Shown here: positions 1 to 10,481 of the stretch, piece by piece | Numbering within the stretch: position 1 is the first letter of the stretch | Layout of the letters: every line of letters starts with the position of its first letter | Made by a program: the position numbers and the translations under genes | Source: Dactylosporangium sp. AC04546 | GTDB lineage: Bacteria > Actinomycetota > Actinomycetes > Mycobacteriales > Micromonosporaceae | Length of the DNA: 64,000 nucleotides | Direction: 5' to 3' | NCBI RefSeq assembly: GCF_022095675.1 | Contig: NZ_JAHYSG010000014.1 | Span: forward strand, 83,595-147,594 | Notes under the pieces: generated by a model | Told to the model about the DNA's origin: nothing | Seen by the model: only the letters and a program-made list of their open reading frames with translations | Database searches by the model: none

Positions 1-1010
1 GCAGCGTCGCCGGTCTCCGCGGCCGCCTCTTCCGCGACAGCCTCGGTCTCCGCGGCGGCGTCCCCGGCGTCGTCGGCCTCGGCGGCGGCCTCCTCGGCGG
101 CAGCTTCCTCAGCCTCGGCCTCAGCGACCGGCTCGGCGTCGGCCTCAGCCTCGGTGTCGGTCTCGGTGGCGACCGGCTCGGCCTCCGTGGCCTCGGCGGC
201 GGCCTCCTCGGCCGCGGCGGGTTCGGCGTCGTCGTCCCCAGCGGTCGCGTCCTCGGCGACCGGCTCCGTCTCGGCAGCGGCTTCCTCGGCCTCGGCTTCG
301 TCGGCGGCGGCCTCGTCAGCCACGGCCTCCTCGGCGGCGCCGGCCTCAGCCTCAGGCGCGTCGTCCGCAGCGGCCTCCTCGGCCTCCACGGTCTCAGCGT
401 CCGCAGCCTCGACAGCTTCGGCCTCGACAGCCTCAGCCTCCGCAGCCTCAGCCTCAGCCTCGACCTCGACGGCCTCAGCTTCGACGGCCTCAGCTTCGAC
501 GGCCTCAGCTTCGACGGCCTCAGCTTCGACGGCCTCAGCTTCGACGGCCTCAGCTTCGACGGCCTCAGCTTCGACGGCCTCAGCTTCGACGGCCTCAGCT
601 TCGGGGGCGTCGTCGGTCTCGGCGGCCTCGGCCGTGGTGGCCTCGGCCTCCGCGGTCTCGTCCGTGGCCGTCTCGGCCGCCGGTTCGGGCTCGGGGGCGT
701 CCGCGACCGCAGCGCCGGCCTCGGAGTCAGCGTCGGCCGGGGCCTCGCCGACGATGGTGGAGATGTCGTCCGGGACCGCCACCGAGATCGCGTCGGTGTC
801 GGCCAGGTGCTCCTCGGCCGCGGCGGGCTCCGCGGGCTCGGCCGCGGTCTCCGGCTCGGCGGCCGGCTCGGTCGTCGCCGCCGCCGGCGGCGGGGAGTCG
901 ACCGGCTGGCGCTGCTCCGGCACGACGACCTCGGCCGGGGTGCTCTCCGGGGCGGTCGCCTCCGGGGAGCCGCCGGACTGGTTGTTGGGCGGGGTGAAGT
1001 TGGGATGCAT
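1..1010 (-). CDS. Ala/Glu-rich pentapeptide-repeat protein (N-terminal part, runs off left edge)
   Basis: On the minus strand an uninterrupted frame starts at an ATG (1010-1008, first residues MHPNFTPPNNQSGG) and stays open to the left edge, so at least 336 residues are present and the C-terminus is missing. After a Pro/Ala-rich start the protein becomes almost purely Ala, Glu, Val, Asp and Thr. Residues about 136-180 are perfect repeats of the five-residue unit EAEAV, encoded by a 15-bp tandem repeat. There is no signal peptide or membrane segment in the visible part. The composition predicts an acidic, helical or disordered spacer. I do not recognise the family; a folded domain could lie beyond the edge. 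The gene is divergent from hisI. The opposite strand gives a meaningless Ser/Ala frame. Confidence 0.6.
   Translation of the reverse strand, partial: MHPNFTPPNNQSGGSPEATAPESTPAEVVVPEQRQPVDSPPPAAATTEPAAEPETAAEPAEPAAAEEHLADTDAISVAVPDDISTIVGEAPADADSEAGAAVADAPEPEPAAETATDETAEAEATTAEAAETDDAPEAEAVEAEAVEAEAVEAEAVEAEAVEAEAVEAEAVEAEAVEAEAVEVEAEAEAAEAEAVEAEAVEAADAETVEAEEAAADDAPEAEAGAAEEAVADEAAADEAEAEEAAAETEPVAEDATAGDDDAEPAAAEEAAAEATEAEPVATETDTEAEADAEPVAEAEAEEAAAEEAAAEADDAGDAAAETEAVAEEAAAETGDA
471..603. repeat. 15-bp tandem repeat, about 8.9 copies
   Basis: The unit ggcctcagcttcgac repeats eight complete times from 471 to 590 and then partially to 603, essentially without mismatch. It lies inside the minus-strand Ala/Glu-rich gene, where each unit encodes five residues, so copy-number change keeps the frame. 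The flanking sequence is a decayed version of the same pattern. Confidence 0.95.
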
Positions 1011-1306
1011 CGGGGTGGGTCCTCCGTCCGCTCGATCTGAGCGGGGCTGCCACCCGCTCAGACTGCTGGTTCGCTCAGCGCTGGGGTCGCGGACGCCGGG
1101 AGGCCGAACGGCGCCCGGTCCGACGCCGCGACACCGACGGCAAGCGGGACCCCGGGGCGTTGCGGGCGTAGGGTCAGCCGACGGCAGGCGGGGAAGGGTG
1201 GGCGACCGCAGATCTTCCGTGCGGCGCACCACGAAGGTACTCCCTCAACACCACCAGCCATAGACCCCAAACCGGCGAGTCTGCGCGGTGCGGGAGAATT
1301 GCCGCT

Positions 1307-1654
1307 GTGTCGTCGAACCTTGATCCAGAAGTCGCCAACCGTTTACGCCGGAACGAGGCCGGACTGGTGGCCGCGATCGTCCAGGAGCACGGCACCGGGA
1401 AGGTGCTGATGCTCGGGTGGATGGACGACGAGGCGCTGCACCGGACCCTGACGACGGGCCGGGCCACGTACTGGTCGCGCAGCCGCGGCGAGTACTGGGT
1501 CAAGGGCGAGACGTCGGGTCACGCGCAGCACGTCAGGGCGGTCGCGGTCGACTGCGACGGCGACGCCCTCCTGGTGACGGTCGAGCAGGTCGGCGCGGCC
1601 TGCCACACCGGCAACCACACCTGCTTCTACACCCCGCTGGAGGTGACCCCATGA
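1307..1654 (+). CDS. hisI: Phosphoribosyl-AMP cyclohydrolase
   Basis: Opens the ring of phosphoribosyl-AMP in histidine biosynthesis (third step), in the cytosol. The 115-residue protein has the family length for a stand-alone HisI without a HisE domain. Visible motifs are [28 protein letters not shown] and the metal-binding region DCDGDALLV followed by [10 protein letters not shown]. The start is GTG at 1307. Its TGA overlaps the ATG of trpE (ATGA), so the two are translationally coupled. No histidine gene other than this one is in the window; pairing hisI with trpE is common in this actinomycete group. The 296 bp upstream (1011-1306) show no leader peptide or attenuator that I can recognise. 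Confidence 0.95.
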   Translation: MSSNLDPEVANRLRRNEAGLVAAIVQEHGTGKVLMLGWMDDEALHRTLTTGRATYWSRSRGEYWVKGETSGHAQHVRAVAVDCDGDALLVTVEQVGAACHTGNHTCFYTPLEVTP

Positions 1655-3186
1655 CCACGGGTGCCGTCGCCCCCGACGAGGCGACCTTCCGCGAGCTGGC
1701 CCGCACCCGCCGGGTCGTCCCCGTGACCCGCCGGCTGCTCGCCGACGGCGAGACGCCCGTCGGCGTGTACCGCAAACTGGCCGGCGGCCCCGGCACGTTC
1801 CTGCTCGAGTCCGCCGAGCAGGGCGCCGGCGCGGCCGGGGCGGTCTGGTCGCGATACAGCTTCGTGGGGGTCCGCAGCCTCGCGACCCTCGTCGAGCGGG
1901 ACGGCCGCGCCCACTGGCTCGGCGCCCCGCCGGCCGGGCTGCCCGCCGACGGCACCCCGACCGACGTGCTCGCGGCCACCGTTGCCGCGCTGACCGCCGA
2001 CGACAGCGACCTGCGCGACCTCGACCTGCCCCCGCTGTCGGGCGGCCTGGTCGGCTTCCTGTCATACGACGCCGTGCGGCGCTTCGAGCAGCTGCCCGAG
2101 CTGGCCGCCGACGACCTGCGCCACCCCGAGCTCGGCATGATGCTCGCGACCGACCTCGTCGCCCTCGACCACTTCGAGGGCGCGGCCCTGCTCATCGCCA
2201 ACGCGGTGCTGCCGGCCGCCGGGGCCGACGACGCCGCCGTGGCCGCCGCATACCACCAGGCCATCGGCCGGCTCGACGCGATGACCACGGCACTGTCCCG
2301 GCCCACCCCGCCGCTCGTGTCCACTGTGGACACTGTGCCGCTCGGCGAGGTGGTCAGCCGGACCCCGCCGGGGGAGTACCCGAAGGCGGTCGAGGCCGCC
2401 AAGGAGGCCATCCGGGCCGGCGAGTGCTTCCAGATCGTCGTCGCCCAGCGCTTCGAGCGGCCCACCGACGCCGACCCCCTCGACGTGTACCGCGTGCTGC
2501 GCACCACCAACCCCAGCCCCTACATGTACCTGCTGCGCTTCGACGGCTTCGACGTCGTCGGCTCGTCGCCGGAGGTCCACGTCAAGGTCGACGGCCGCCG
2601 GGCCCTGCTGCACCCGATCGCCGGCACCCGCTGGCGCGGCGCCACCCCCGAGGAGGACGCCGCCCTCGCCGCCGACCTGCTCGCCGACCCGAAGGAACGC
2701 TCCGAGCACGTCATGCTTGTCGACCTGGCCCGCAACGACCTCGGCCGGGTCTGCAAACCCGGCACCGTCGAGGTGCCCGAGTTCATGACCGTCGAGCGGT
2801 ACAGCCACGTCATGCACATCGTGTCGACCGTCGTCGGCGAGCTGCACGACGACCGCACCGCTTTCGACACGCTCGCCGCCACCTTCCCGGCCGGCACCCT
2901 GTCGGGGGCGCCGAAGGTGCGCGCGATGGAGATCATCGAGGAGCTGGAGCCGACCCGGCGGGGCCTGTACGGCGGGGTCGTCGGATACTTCGGCTTCGGC
3001 GGCGACATGGACACCGCCATCGCCATCCGCACCGCCCTGATCCGCGACCGTGTGGCATACGTGCAGGCGGGCGCCGGGATCGTCGCCGACTCCGACCCGG
3101 CCGCCGAGGAGACCGAGACCCGCAACAAGGCCGCGGCCGTGCTCGCCGCGATCGCGACCGCCGAGACGCTGAGGCCGGCCCGATGA
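1651..3186 (+). CDS. trpE: Anthranilate synthase component I
   Basis: Converts chorismate plus ammonia to anthranilate, the first step of tryptophan synthesis. The 511-residue protein carries the chorismate-binding fold: LLES near residue 52 (the tryptophan feedback-binding motif of the family), [55 protein letters not shown] and [10 protein letters not shown]. The ATG at 1651 overlaps the hisI stop. A longer reading frame runs upstream through hisI in another phase and is not the gene. No glutamine amidotransferase partner (trpG) is present in the window, so it must be supplied from elsewhere. The gene is coupled by ATGA to the next gene. Confidence 0.95.
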   Translation: MTTGAVAPDEATFRELARTRRVVPVTRRLLADGETPVGVYRKLAGGPGTFLLESAEQGAGAAGAVWSRYSFVGVRSLATLVERDGRAHWLGAPPAGLPADGTPTDVLAATVAALTADDSDLRDLDLPPLSGGLVGFLSYDAVRRFEQLPELAADDLRHPELGMMLATDLVALDHFEGAALLIANAVLPAAGADDAAVAAAYHQAIGRLDAMTTALSRPTPPLVSTVDTVPLGEVVSRTPPGEYPKAVEAAKEAIRAGECFQIVVAQRFERPTDADPLDVYRVLRTTNPSPYMYLLRFDGFDVVGSSPEVHVKVDGRRALLHPIAGTRWRGATPEEDAALAADLLADPKERSEHVMLVDLARNDLGRVCKPGTVEVPEFMTVERYSHVMHIVSTVVGELHDDRTAFDTLAATFPAGTLSGAPKVRAMEIIEELEPTRRGLYGGVVGYFGFGGDMDTAIAIRTALIRDRVAYVQAGAGIVADSDPAAEETETRNKAAAVLAAIATAETLRPAR

Positions 3187-3728
3187 GGCTCGACGGCCGG
3201 CGCGGCCTGACCGTCACCACGCTGGCCTGCGCGGCCGGCGCGGCGATCGTGCTGCTCGCCGCGACCCGTGGCTGGCAGGAGATCGTCACCGAGCGCGTCG
3301 CCCCGCTGCCTCCGGAGACGGTCCGGCGCACCGGCACCGACCTGGCACCCTGGCTGCCGGCCCTGGGCGCGGTCGCCCTGGCCGGGGCCGGCGCCCTGCT
3401 GGCCACCCGCGGCGCCGCCCGCCTCGTCGTCGGGGGGCTGCTCACCGTGGCCGGCGCCGGCAGCGTCGTCGCCGCGCTGCTCACCCTGGGCGACGGCGTC
3501 ACCGTGGCCTGGCCGCTGCTGGCGGCGCTCGGCGGGCTGGTCGTCACCGCCGCCGGGGTCGTCACCGTCCGCTTCGGCCGGACCTGGCCGGCCATGGGCG
3601 CCCGCTACGAGCGGCCGAAAGGGCCCACCGCCCCTGGCGGCGAGCCCCGCCGCCCGGCCTCCCAGGCCGAGCTCTGGGACGCTCTCGACCGGGGTGAAGA
3701 CCCCACGACCCGCGACGGCGGCGCGTAG
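3183..3728 (+). CDS. Trp biosynthesis-associated membrane protein
   Basis: A 181-residue integral membrane protein with four hydrophobic segments (about residues 9-27, 54-73, 78-98 and 104-126) and a hydrophilic, Arg/Pro-rich cytoplasmic tail ending in a short acidic stretch. Position directly after trpE, with an ATGA overlap, and the topology match the actinobacterial Trp-associated membrane protein family (TIGR02234 type). Its biochemical role is not established; proposals include precursor or tryptophan handling at the membrane. Assignment rests on context and topology rather than on a catalytic motif. Confidence 0.8.
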   Translation: MRLDGRRGLTVTTLACAAGAAIVLLAATRGWQEIVTERVAPLPPETVRRTGTDLAPWLPALGAVALAGAGALLATRGAARLVVGGLLTVAGAGSVVAALLTLGDGVTVAWPLLAALGGLVVTAAGVVTVRFGRTWPAMGARYERPKGPTAPGGEPRRPASQAELWDALDRGEDPTTRDGGA

Positions 3729-3737
3729 GGTCTGCCC

Positions 3738-5012
3738 ATGGCGAGCAGCAAGGAAGTCCTGGAGATCGCCGGGCGTGAGGTGACGGTCACCAACCCCGAC
3801 AAGGTCTACTTCCCGAAGTCCGGCCGCACCAAGCTCGACCTTGTCCGCTACTACCTGGCCGTCGCCGACGGTGCCCTGCGCGGCGCGGGCGGGCGGCCGA
3901 TGGCGCTCAAGCGCTACGTCAACGGCATCGACGGCGAGGCGTTCTTCCAGAAACGCGCACCCGAGAAGCGGCCCGAGTGGATCGAGACGGCCACCCTGCG
4001 CTACCCGTCGGGCCGCACCGCCGAGGAGATCGTGCTGCGCGACGCCGCCCAGCTCGCCTGGGTCGTCAACCTCGGCTGCCTTGAGCTGCACACCCACTCG
4101 GTGCTCGCCGAGGACGTCGAGCACCCCGACGAGCTGCGCATCGACCTCGACCCGGTGCCCGGCGTGCCGTGGGGCCAGGTCGTCGACGTGGCCCTGGTCG
4201 CCCGCGAGGTGCTGGAGGAGCACGGCCTGGCCGCCTGGCCCAAGACGTCGGGCTCCCGCGGCTTCCACGTCTACGCCCGCATCGAACCCCGCTGGACCTT
4301 CGCCGAGGTGCGCCGCGCCGCCGAGGGCTTCGCCCGGGAGGTCGCCCAGCGCGTGCCCGACCTGGCCACCGGCGCCTGGTGGAAGGAGGAGCGCCACGGC
4401 GTCTTCCTCGACTACAACCAGAACGCCAAGGACCACACCACCGCCTCCGGCTACTCGGTGCGACCGTCCGACGACGCTCGCGTCTCCACCCCGCTGGCCT
4501 GGGACGAGGTCCCCGACTGCGACCCCGCCGCCTACACCTTGGAGACCGTCCCCGGCCGGCCCGACACCTGGGCCGGCATCGAGGACGCCCGCGGCTCCCT
4601 CGAACCGCTGCTCGAGCTCGCCGCCACCTTCAAGAAGAAGGCCCCGGCGAAGAAGGGCACCGGCCGCCGCCAGCCCGCCATGCCGCTCATCGAGATCACC
4701 CGCACCGCCACCAAAGAGGAGGCGATGGCCGACCTGGAGGCGTGGAAGGCCCGCCACCCCGGCGTGTGGCCGCTGCTGGAGGACGCCGACGTGCTCGTCG
4801 ACTCGATGCGGGGGATCAACTCCGTGTGGTATCGCATCCGGCTCAACCTCCGCCACGTCCCCGAGGCCGACCGCCCCGCCCAGGAGCCCCTCGCCCACGA
4901 CTTCGACCCCTTCGCGAAGTGGAAGGAGATGCAGGCGCGCGGCGAGACCCCGGAGCGCTGGCGCCGCCCGGCGAAAGAGGCGCAGGAGGCGCCGGAAGAC
5001 GCTCATGACTGA
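3738..5012 (+). CDS. LigD-type DNA polymerase/primase domain protein
   Basis: A 424-residue stand-alone polymerase domain of the LigD family, the archaeo-eukaryotic primase fold used in bacterial non-homologous end joining to fill ends, often with ribonucleotides. Visible motifs are the catalytic pair RIDLDP (about residues 135-140), SGSRGFHVY, and [19 protein letters not shown]. After about residue 300 there is a Lys/Ala linker and a C-terminal extension rich in Trp and charged residues. There is no ligase or nuclease domain here and no ku gene in the window. It begins only 9 bp after the Trp membrane protein, so it sits inside the trp transcription unit. Its last 10 bp overlap the convergent serpin gene. 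Confidence 0.9.
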   Translation: MASSKEVLEIAGREVTVTNPDKVYFPKSGRTKLDLVRYYLAVADGALRGAGGRPMALKRYVNGIDGEAFFQKRAPEKRPEWIETATLRYPSGRTAEEIVLRDAAQLAWVVNLGCLELHTHSVLAEDVEHPDELRIDLDPVPGVPWGQVVDVALVAREVLEEHGLAAWPKTSGSRGFHVYARIEPRWTFAEVRRAAEGFAREVAQRVPDLATGAWWKEERHGVFLDYNQNAKDHTTASGYSVRPSDDARVSTPLAWDEVPDCDPAAYTLETVPGRPDTWAGIEDARGSLEPLLELAATFKKKAPAKKGTGRRQPAMPLIEITRTATKEEAMADLEAWKARHPGVWPLLEDADVLVDSMRGINSVWYRIRLNLRHVPEADRPAQEPLAHDFDPFAKWKEMQARGETPERWRRPAKEAQEAPEDAHD

Positions 5013-6082
5013 CGCCGCGCCGCCGGCTCCGGATCGGTGACCCAGCCCGCGACCAGCACCAGGCCCGTCGGGCGGTGCACGGCGAGATAGCCGAACGGCC
5101 GGTCGAAGGTCACCGTCAGCCGCAGCTTCCGGGCCCTCGGCGGCGTGAACGCCACCGGCACCAGCGCCACCCCGGCCACCGCCGCCGCCCGGAACCCGCC
5201 GGCACTGAACGACGCGACGCTGTGCTCCACCGCCGCACCCACCCGCAGGTCGGCCGGGCTGATGCCGGGGAACGGGCCCGTCGCGGCGGCTGCCGCCAGC
5301 CCGAACAGCTCCGGCTCGGCGAGCAGGTCGTGCGACGCCGTGGCCGTGAACCGCGGAACTTTCACCACCAGCTCCGGCACGTCGTCGTCGGCCGCCACCT
5401 CCGCGGCCACCATTCCTGGCCCCTCCACCGGCCCGCCGGCGGCCGCGCCGACCGACTCGACGGCGGCGGCCAGCACCTCGCCCGGCGGCCGGTCGGCCCG
5501 GCCCAGACACAGCAGCACGTCGAGGTCGCCCGAACCGGCGACCGCCACCAGCGTCAGCGGGCCCGCCGCCGACGCCACCACCCGCAGGCCGGCCACGTCG
5601 GCCGACCGGCGATGCAGCGACGCGAGCCGGCGCCCCGCCCACAGCCCGCGCGACGGCCGCATCACACCGTCGGTGAACGGCAGCCGCCACTCGGTCACCA
5701 CCGACAGCGCCGACGCCAGGACAAGGCCCGTCTCCGGGCCCACCGCCACCGGCATCGCCGAGATCAGCCCGTCGGTGTGCGCCGACACCCACCCGTCCAG
5801 CAGTGCCCCGTCCACCGCCGCGTCGCCGGTCAGCCGCGGATCGGCCCGCGCCGCCCAGTCCAGCGTCAGCGGCACCCGGTCCCGCGTCCAGATGCCCAGC
5901 GCGCCGCGCACCGGCAGCGCCAGCGGCGTCGGGGCCACCGCCAGCAACTCGTCGCGGGCCACGCCACCCGCCACCGTCGCCAGCAGGGCCAGCAGGGGAT
6001 AGACGCTCGCCGCGGAAAGGACCGGCACCGGAAACCGCCGGGCCCACCGAGCCGTCAATGCGTTGCAGGCGGGGACGCTCAT
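5003..6082 (-). CDS. Serpin-family serine protease inhibitor
   Basis: A 359-residue protein matching the serpin fold in length and landmarks: an N-terminal NALTARWA helix, [11 protein letters not shown], the [13 protein letters not shown] region typical of actinobacterial serpins, a hinge/reactive loop region [20 protein letters not shown], and the C-terminal [18 protein letters not shown] strand. Serpins trap serine or cysteine proteases by a suicide mechanism. No signal peptide is obvious, suggesting an intracellular target. I chose the ATG at 6082; an ATG at 6130 would add 16 unlikely residues. The gene points against ligD and overlaps its 3' end by 10 bp, and it separates the two halves of the trp cluster. 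Confidence 0.8.
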   Translation of the reverse strand: MSVPACNALTARWARRFPVPVLSAASVYPLLALLATVAGGVARDELLAVAPTPLALPVRGALGIWTRDRVPLTLDWAARADPRLTGDAAVDGALLDGWVSAHTDGLISAMPVAVGPETGLVLASALSVVTEWRLPFTDGVMRPSRGLWAGRRLASLHRRSADVAGLRVVASAAGPLTLVAVAGSGDLDVLLCLGRADRPPGEVLAAAVESVGAAAGGPVEGPGMVAAEVAADDDVPELVVKVPRFTATASHDLLAEPELFGLAAAAATGPFPGISPADLRVGAAVEHSVASFSAGGFRAAAVAGVALVPVAFTPPRARKLRLTVTFDRPFGYLAVHRPTGLVLVAGWVTDPEPAARRQS

Positions 6083-6208
6083 GGTCGTCACGCTAGAACA
6101 GGGGTACGACAAAATCGGGCGGCGAGGCATTATGCCCTAGCCCATCAGGTGACGTCGGCCATACCCCCGCGGCCGTGGACTGACCGGGGGCCTCCTAGCA
6201 TCGGTCGC

Positions 6209-7056
6209 ATGACCACCGGAGAGGGGAGCTCCTTGATCAACGCGGAAAGCGGCCGGGTGCTCGACGAGATCCTCGCCGGAGTGCGTGAGGACCTGGCTGT
6301 CCGCGAGACACAGGTGCCCCTGGAAGAGATCAAGCAGCGCGCCGCACAGGCACCACCACCGCGGGACGCCTACGCCAAACTGCGCGCCCCCGGCGTCGGG
6401 GTGATCGCCGAGGTCAAGCGCAGCTCGCCGTCGAAGGGCCAGTTGGCCGAGATTCCCGACCCGGCCGAGCTCGCGAAGGAGTACGCGGCCGGCGGCGCCC
6501 GCTGTGTCAGCGTCCTCACCGAGGGCCGCTGGTTCGGCGGCAGCCTCGACGACTTCGCCGCCGTGCGCGCCGCCGTCGACGTGCCCCTGTTACGCAAGGA
6601 CTTCGTCGTGTCCTCCTACCAGGTGCACGAGGCCCGCGCGTTCGGGGCCGACCTCGTCCTGCTCATCGTCGCCGCCCTCGACCAGAACACGCTGTCGGGC
6701 CTGCTCGACCGCATCGAGAGCCTCGGCATGACCGCCCTCGTCGAGGTCCACGACGAGGAGGAGACCGACCGCGCCCTCGAGGCCGGCGCCCGCGTCATCG
6801 GCGTCAACGCCCGCAACCTGCGCACCCTCGAGGTCGACCGCACCGTGTTCGAGCGGATCGCCCCCGGCCTGCCGGCCGAGGTCGTCAAGATCGCCGAGTC
6901 GGGTGTGCGCGGCCCCCACGACCTGATCCGCTACGCCTCGGCGGGAGCGGACGCGGTACTGGTGGGGGAAGGTCTTGTCACCCAGAAGAGCCCACGCGAC
7001 GCCGTCGCCGAACTCGTGACCGCCGGCAGCCACCCGGCCACCCCGAGGGCCGCCCG

Positions 7057-7060
<4 letters not shown>
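6209..7060 (+). CDS. trpC: Indole-3-glycerol phosphate synthase
   Basis: Closes the indole ring in tryptophan synthesis. The TIM-barrel motifs are all present: [59 protein letters not shown] and [11 protein letters not shown]. With ATG 6209 the protein has 283 residues. A TTG at 6233, in frame, has a much better ribosome binding site (AGGGGAG at 6222-6228) and would give 275 residues starting at [13 protein letters not shown], closer to the conserved start; I rate both starts as possible. The stop overlaps the GTG of trpB (GTGA). It follows the serpin divergently, so it must have its own promoter in 6083-6208. Confidence 0.94.
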
Positions 7061-8273
<1,213 letters not shown>

Positions 8274-8277
<4 letters not shown>

Positions 8278-9068
8278 GCGTTTCGGTGGCGTTCGAGAAG
8301 GCCCGCGCGGAGGGCCGCAGCGTCCTCATCGGCTACCTGCCGGCCGGGTTCCCCACCGTCGACGTCGCCATCGACGCGATCAAGGCGATGATCGACAACG
8401 GCGTCGACGTGGTCGAGGTCGGCCTGCCCTACTCCGACCCCGTCATGGACGGCCCCGTCATCCAGCGGGCCACCGAGGCGGCGCTGCGCGGCGGCTTCCG
8501 GGTCGCCGACGGCCTGCGCACCGTCGAGGCGGCCGCCGCCACCGGCGCGCCCATCCTCACCATGACCTACTGGAACCCCGTCGAGCGCTACGGCGTCGAC
8601 CGCTTCGCCCGCGACCTCGCCGCCGCCGGCGGGGCCGGACTCATCACCCCCGATCTCATCCCCGACGAGGCCGGGCCCTGGCTCGCCGCCTCCGACGCCC
8701 ACGACCTCGACCGCGTCTTCCTCGTCTCGCCGTCGTCCACCGACGCGCGGATCGCGATGACCGCCGAGGCCTGCCGCGGCTTCGTGTACGCCACCAGCGT
8801 CATGGGCGTCACCGGCGCGCGCAGCTCCACCAGCAGCGCCGCCCCCGCCCTCGTCGCCCGCGTCCGGCAGGCGTCGGACCGGCCTGTCGCCGTCGGGCTC
8901 GGCGTCTCCACCGGCGACCAGGCCGCCGAGGTCGGCGCATTCGCCGACGGCGTCATCGTCGGCAGCGCCCTCGTGCGGTGCCTGCTTGACGCGGCCACGC
9001 CCGCCGCGGGCGTCGCCGCCGTCGCCGCCCTCAGCGCCGAACTCGCCGAGGGCGTCCGCCGCCGCTGA
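8274..9068 (+). CDS. trpA: Tryptophan synthase alpha chain
   Basis: Cleaves indole-3-glycerol phosphate to indole, which is channelled to TrpB. The 264-residue TIM barrel keeps both catalytic acids, Glu48 in [11 protein letters not shown] and Asp59 in PVMDGPVIQ, and the phosphate-site motifs SVMGVTGAR and GLGVST. ATG 8274 overlaps the trpB stop (ATGA). It is the last trp gene of the cluster; a 27-bp gap separates it from the next gene on the same strand and no hairpin terminator is evident there. Confidence 0.95.
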
Positions 9069-9095
9069 GCGACCTTCCACCCCGCACCTCGTTGA

Positions 9096-10424
9096 GTGGG
9101 CGTGCGGCGTTTTTCCGATTTGGTACTGCTGGTGCTGTTCGCGGTCGGCGCACCATTTGTGGCACCCGCCGGTGCCACGACGGTGGCCGCCGACGCGAGC
9201 TGGCGCCAGGACGGCGGCGACCCCGGTCGCTCCGGCCACCAGCCGGTCGCGTCCCCGCTGGGTGACCTCGAGGTGCGGTGGACCGCGCCCGCGAACCGCG
9301 ACGAGGAGCAGGTCGGCGGCGCCGTGGTCGTCGACGGCACCCTGTTCCGCTCGGCCGGCGGCCCGACCGGCCAGGTGCGCCGCTACGACGCGGTGACCGG
9401 CGCCGACCTCGGCCCGATCGTCGACGTCCCCGCGCGTCGCTTCGGCCGGCTGGCGGTCGTCGGCGGCGCCGTGGTCGTGGAGTCGGTCGACGTGGGGTCC
9501 GCGGTCCGGCGCCTCGGCGCGTACACCATGACCGGCCATCAGCGGTGGGAGATCGTCCTGCCGGACGACGTGTCGGGCGGCTATACGGTGGGTGACGGGT
9601 TGATCTTGCGGAGTGCGGGGTCGGCGGTCACGGCGTACAGTCTGGCCGACGGCGCGGTGGCGTGGACGGCCCCGCTCGGCGGGGAGGCAGGCCTGCACCC
9701 GCCGGTGATCGAGGACGGGCTCGTGCTGCAGGCGAGCGGAGACCCGGCCGTGCTGTCGGCGTTCGACGCCACGACGGGCCGGCCGGCGTGGCAGCGGGCG
9801 GTGAGCGGCGCCGAGCTGGTGGCGCGCGCCGGCGCGGTGTACGCGGTGGGCGACGGGGGCGTCTGCGCGTACGCGGTGCGTGACGGCGCCGAACGCTGGT
9901 GCGCGCCCAGAACGGCCGACCCGGTCGGCGCAAGGCCAGGCGGGGGCGGGGCGGGCCCACGTGTGAGCGAGCGAACGCGCCCCACGAGCGTGAACAGCGT
10001 CGATGTCGCCGGCCTCGGGCGGCCGCGGTTCGCCACCGTCTCCGACCAGGCATTGTTCGTCGTCGGGGACGCCGGGAAGCTCGCCGCCATCCGCACCACC
10101 GACGGCGCCGTCGACTGGGTCGGCGACTACGGCCTCGGTTGGGAGGTCGACACCTCCTACTGGGCGCCGGTCAACGGGGGCGGCGTCGTGTACGTCGTCG
10201 CATACCACTTCGACGCCCGCGACGGCGACGTGCGGCACCGCACCGATCTCACCGCGTTCTCCGCCACCGACGGCCGGCTGGTGAGCCGGGTCGATCTCGG
10301 GTTCGACTCCCTGCAAGGGGCCGAGCCGCTGTTGCTGACCGGCGACCACGTGTACTTCGCGGCGCTCGAACGCCTCTACGCACTCGCCGCGCGAAGACCG
10401 CGATCAAGCCCGGCCGCATCATGA
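9096..10424 (+). CDS. Secreted PQQ-like beta-propeller protein
   Basis: A 442-residue exported protein. An N-terminal signal peptide (LVLLVLFAVGAPFVAPAGA) is followed by repeated strands of the PQQ/YVTN-type propeller, e.g. GGAVVVDGTLFRSA, VTAYSLADGAVAWTA, VLSAFDATTGRPAW, KLAAIRTTDGAVDW and LTAFSATDGRL. No catalytic residues can be named; such proteins usually act as scaffolds or redox-related extracellular proteins. A Gly/Pro/Arg-rich stretch at about residues 273-298 (RTADPVGARPGGGG...) interrupts a blade and its DNA holds a 15-bp palindrome, suggesting a small insertion. Start GTG 9096 (9102 is an alternative). The stop codon lies inside the 50-bp palindrome described next. Confidence 0.75.
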   Translation: MGVRRFSDLVLLVLFAVGAPFVAPAGATTVAADASWRQDGGDPGRSGHQPVASPLGDLEVRWTAPANRDEEQVGGAVVVDGTLFRSAGGPTGQVRRYDAVTGADLGPIVDVPARRFGRLAVVGGAVVVESVDVGSAVRRLGAYTMTGHQRWEIVLPDDVSGGYTVGDGLILRSAGSAVTAYSLADGAVAWTAPLGGEAGLHPPVIEDGLVLQASGDPAVLSAFDATTGRPAWQRAVSGAELVARAGAVYAVGDGGVCAYAVRDGAERWCAPRTADPVGARPGGGGAGPRVSERTRPTSVNSVDVAGLGRPRFATVSDQALFVVGDAGKLAAIRTTDGAVDWVGDYGLGWEVDTSYWAPVNGGGVVYVVAYHFDARDGDVRHRTDLTAFSATDGRLVSRVDLGFDSLQGAEPLLLTGDHVYFAALERLYALAARRPRSSPAAS

Positions 10425-10474
10425 TCGAGGGAAACATCTGGCTGCCATGACAGCCACATCGCGCCATCGATCAT
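10421..10474. repeat. 50-bp dispersed imperfect palindrome, copy 1
   Basis: Outer arms atgatcga (10421-10428) and tcgatcat (10467-10474) are exact complements. The centre tggctgccatgacagcca (10439-10456) is an 18-bp palindrome with one mismatch pair. It lies exactly between two convergent genes and includes the stop codon of the left one, so it can fold as a bidirectional terminator-like hairpin. A second copy with the same spacing occurs at 29185-29234. Confidence 0.8.
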
Positions 10475-10481
10475 GGAGCGG

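Noticed and set aside
154..1263. Long plus-strand Ser/Ala-only reading frame (369 codons)
   Set aside because: It is the complement of the minus-strand Ala/Glu-rich repeat gene; its composition is an artefact and it has no ribosome binding site.
1011..1306. Tryptophan leader peptide or attenuator before hisI-trpE
   Set aside because: No short frame with clustered Trp codons and no competing hairpins were found in the 296-bp gap.
2520..6047. Very long minus-strand frame (1175 codons) across trpE, the Trp membrane gene and ligD
   Set aside because: It is antisense to well-supported genes and shows only Gly/Ala/Arg-rich composition; a GC-bias shadow.
9905..9980. Small mobile insertion within the propeller gene
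   Set aside because: There is a Gly/Pro-rich stretch and a 15-bp palindrome (9913-9927) but no second copy or target duplication in the window, so it is noted only in the gene entry.
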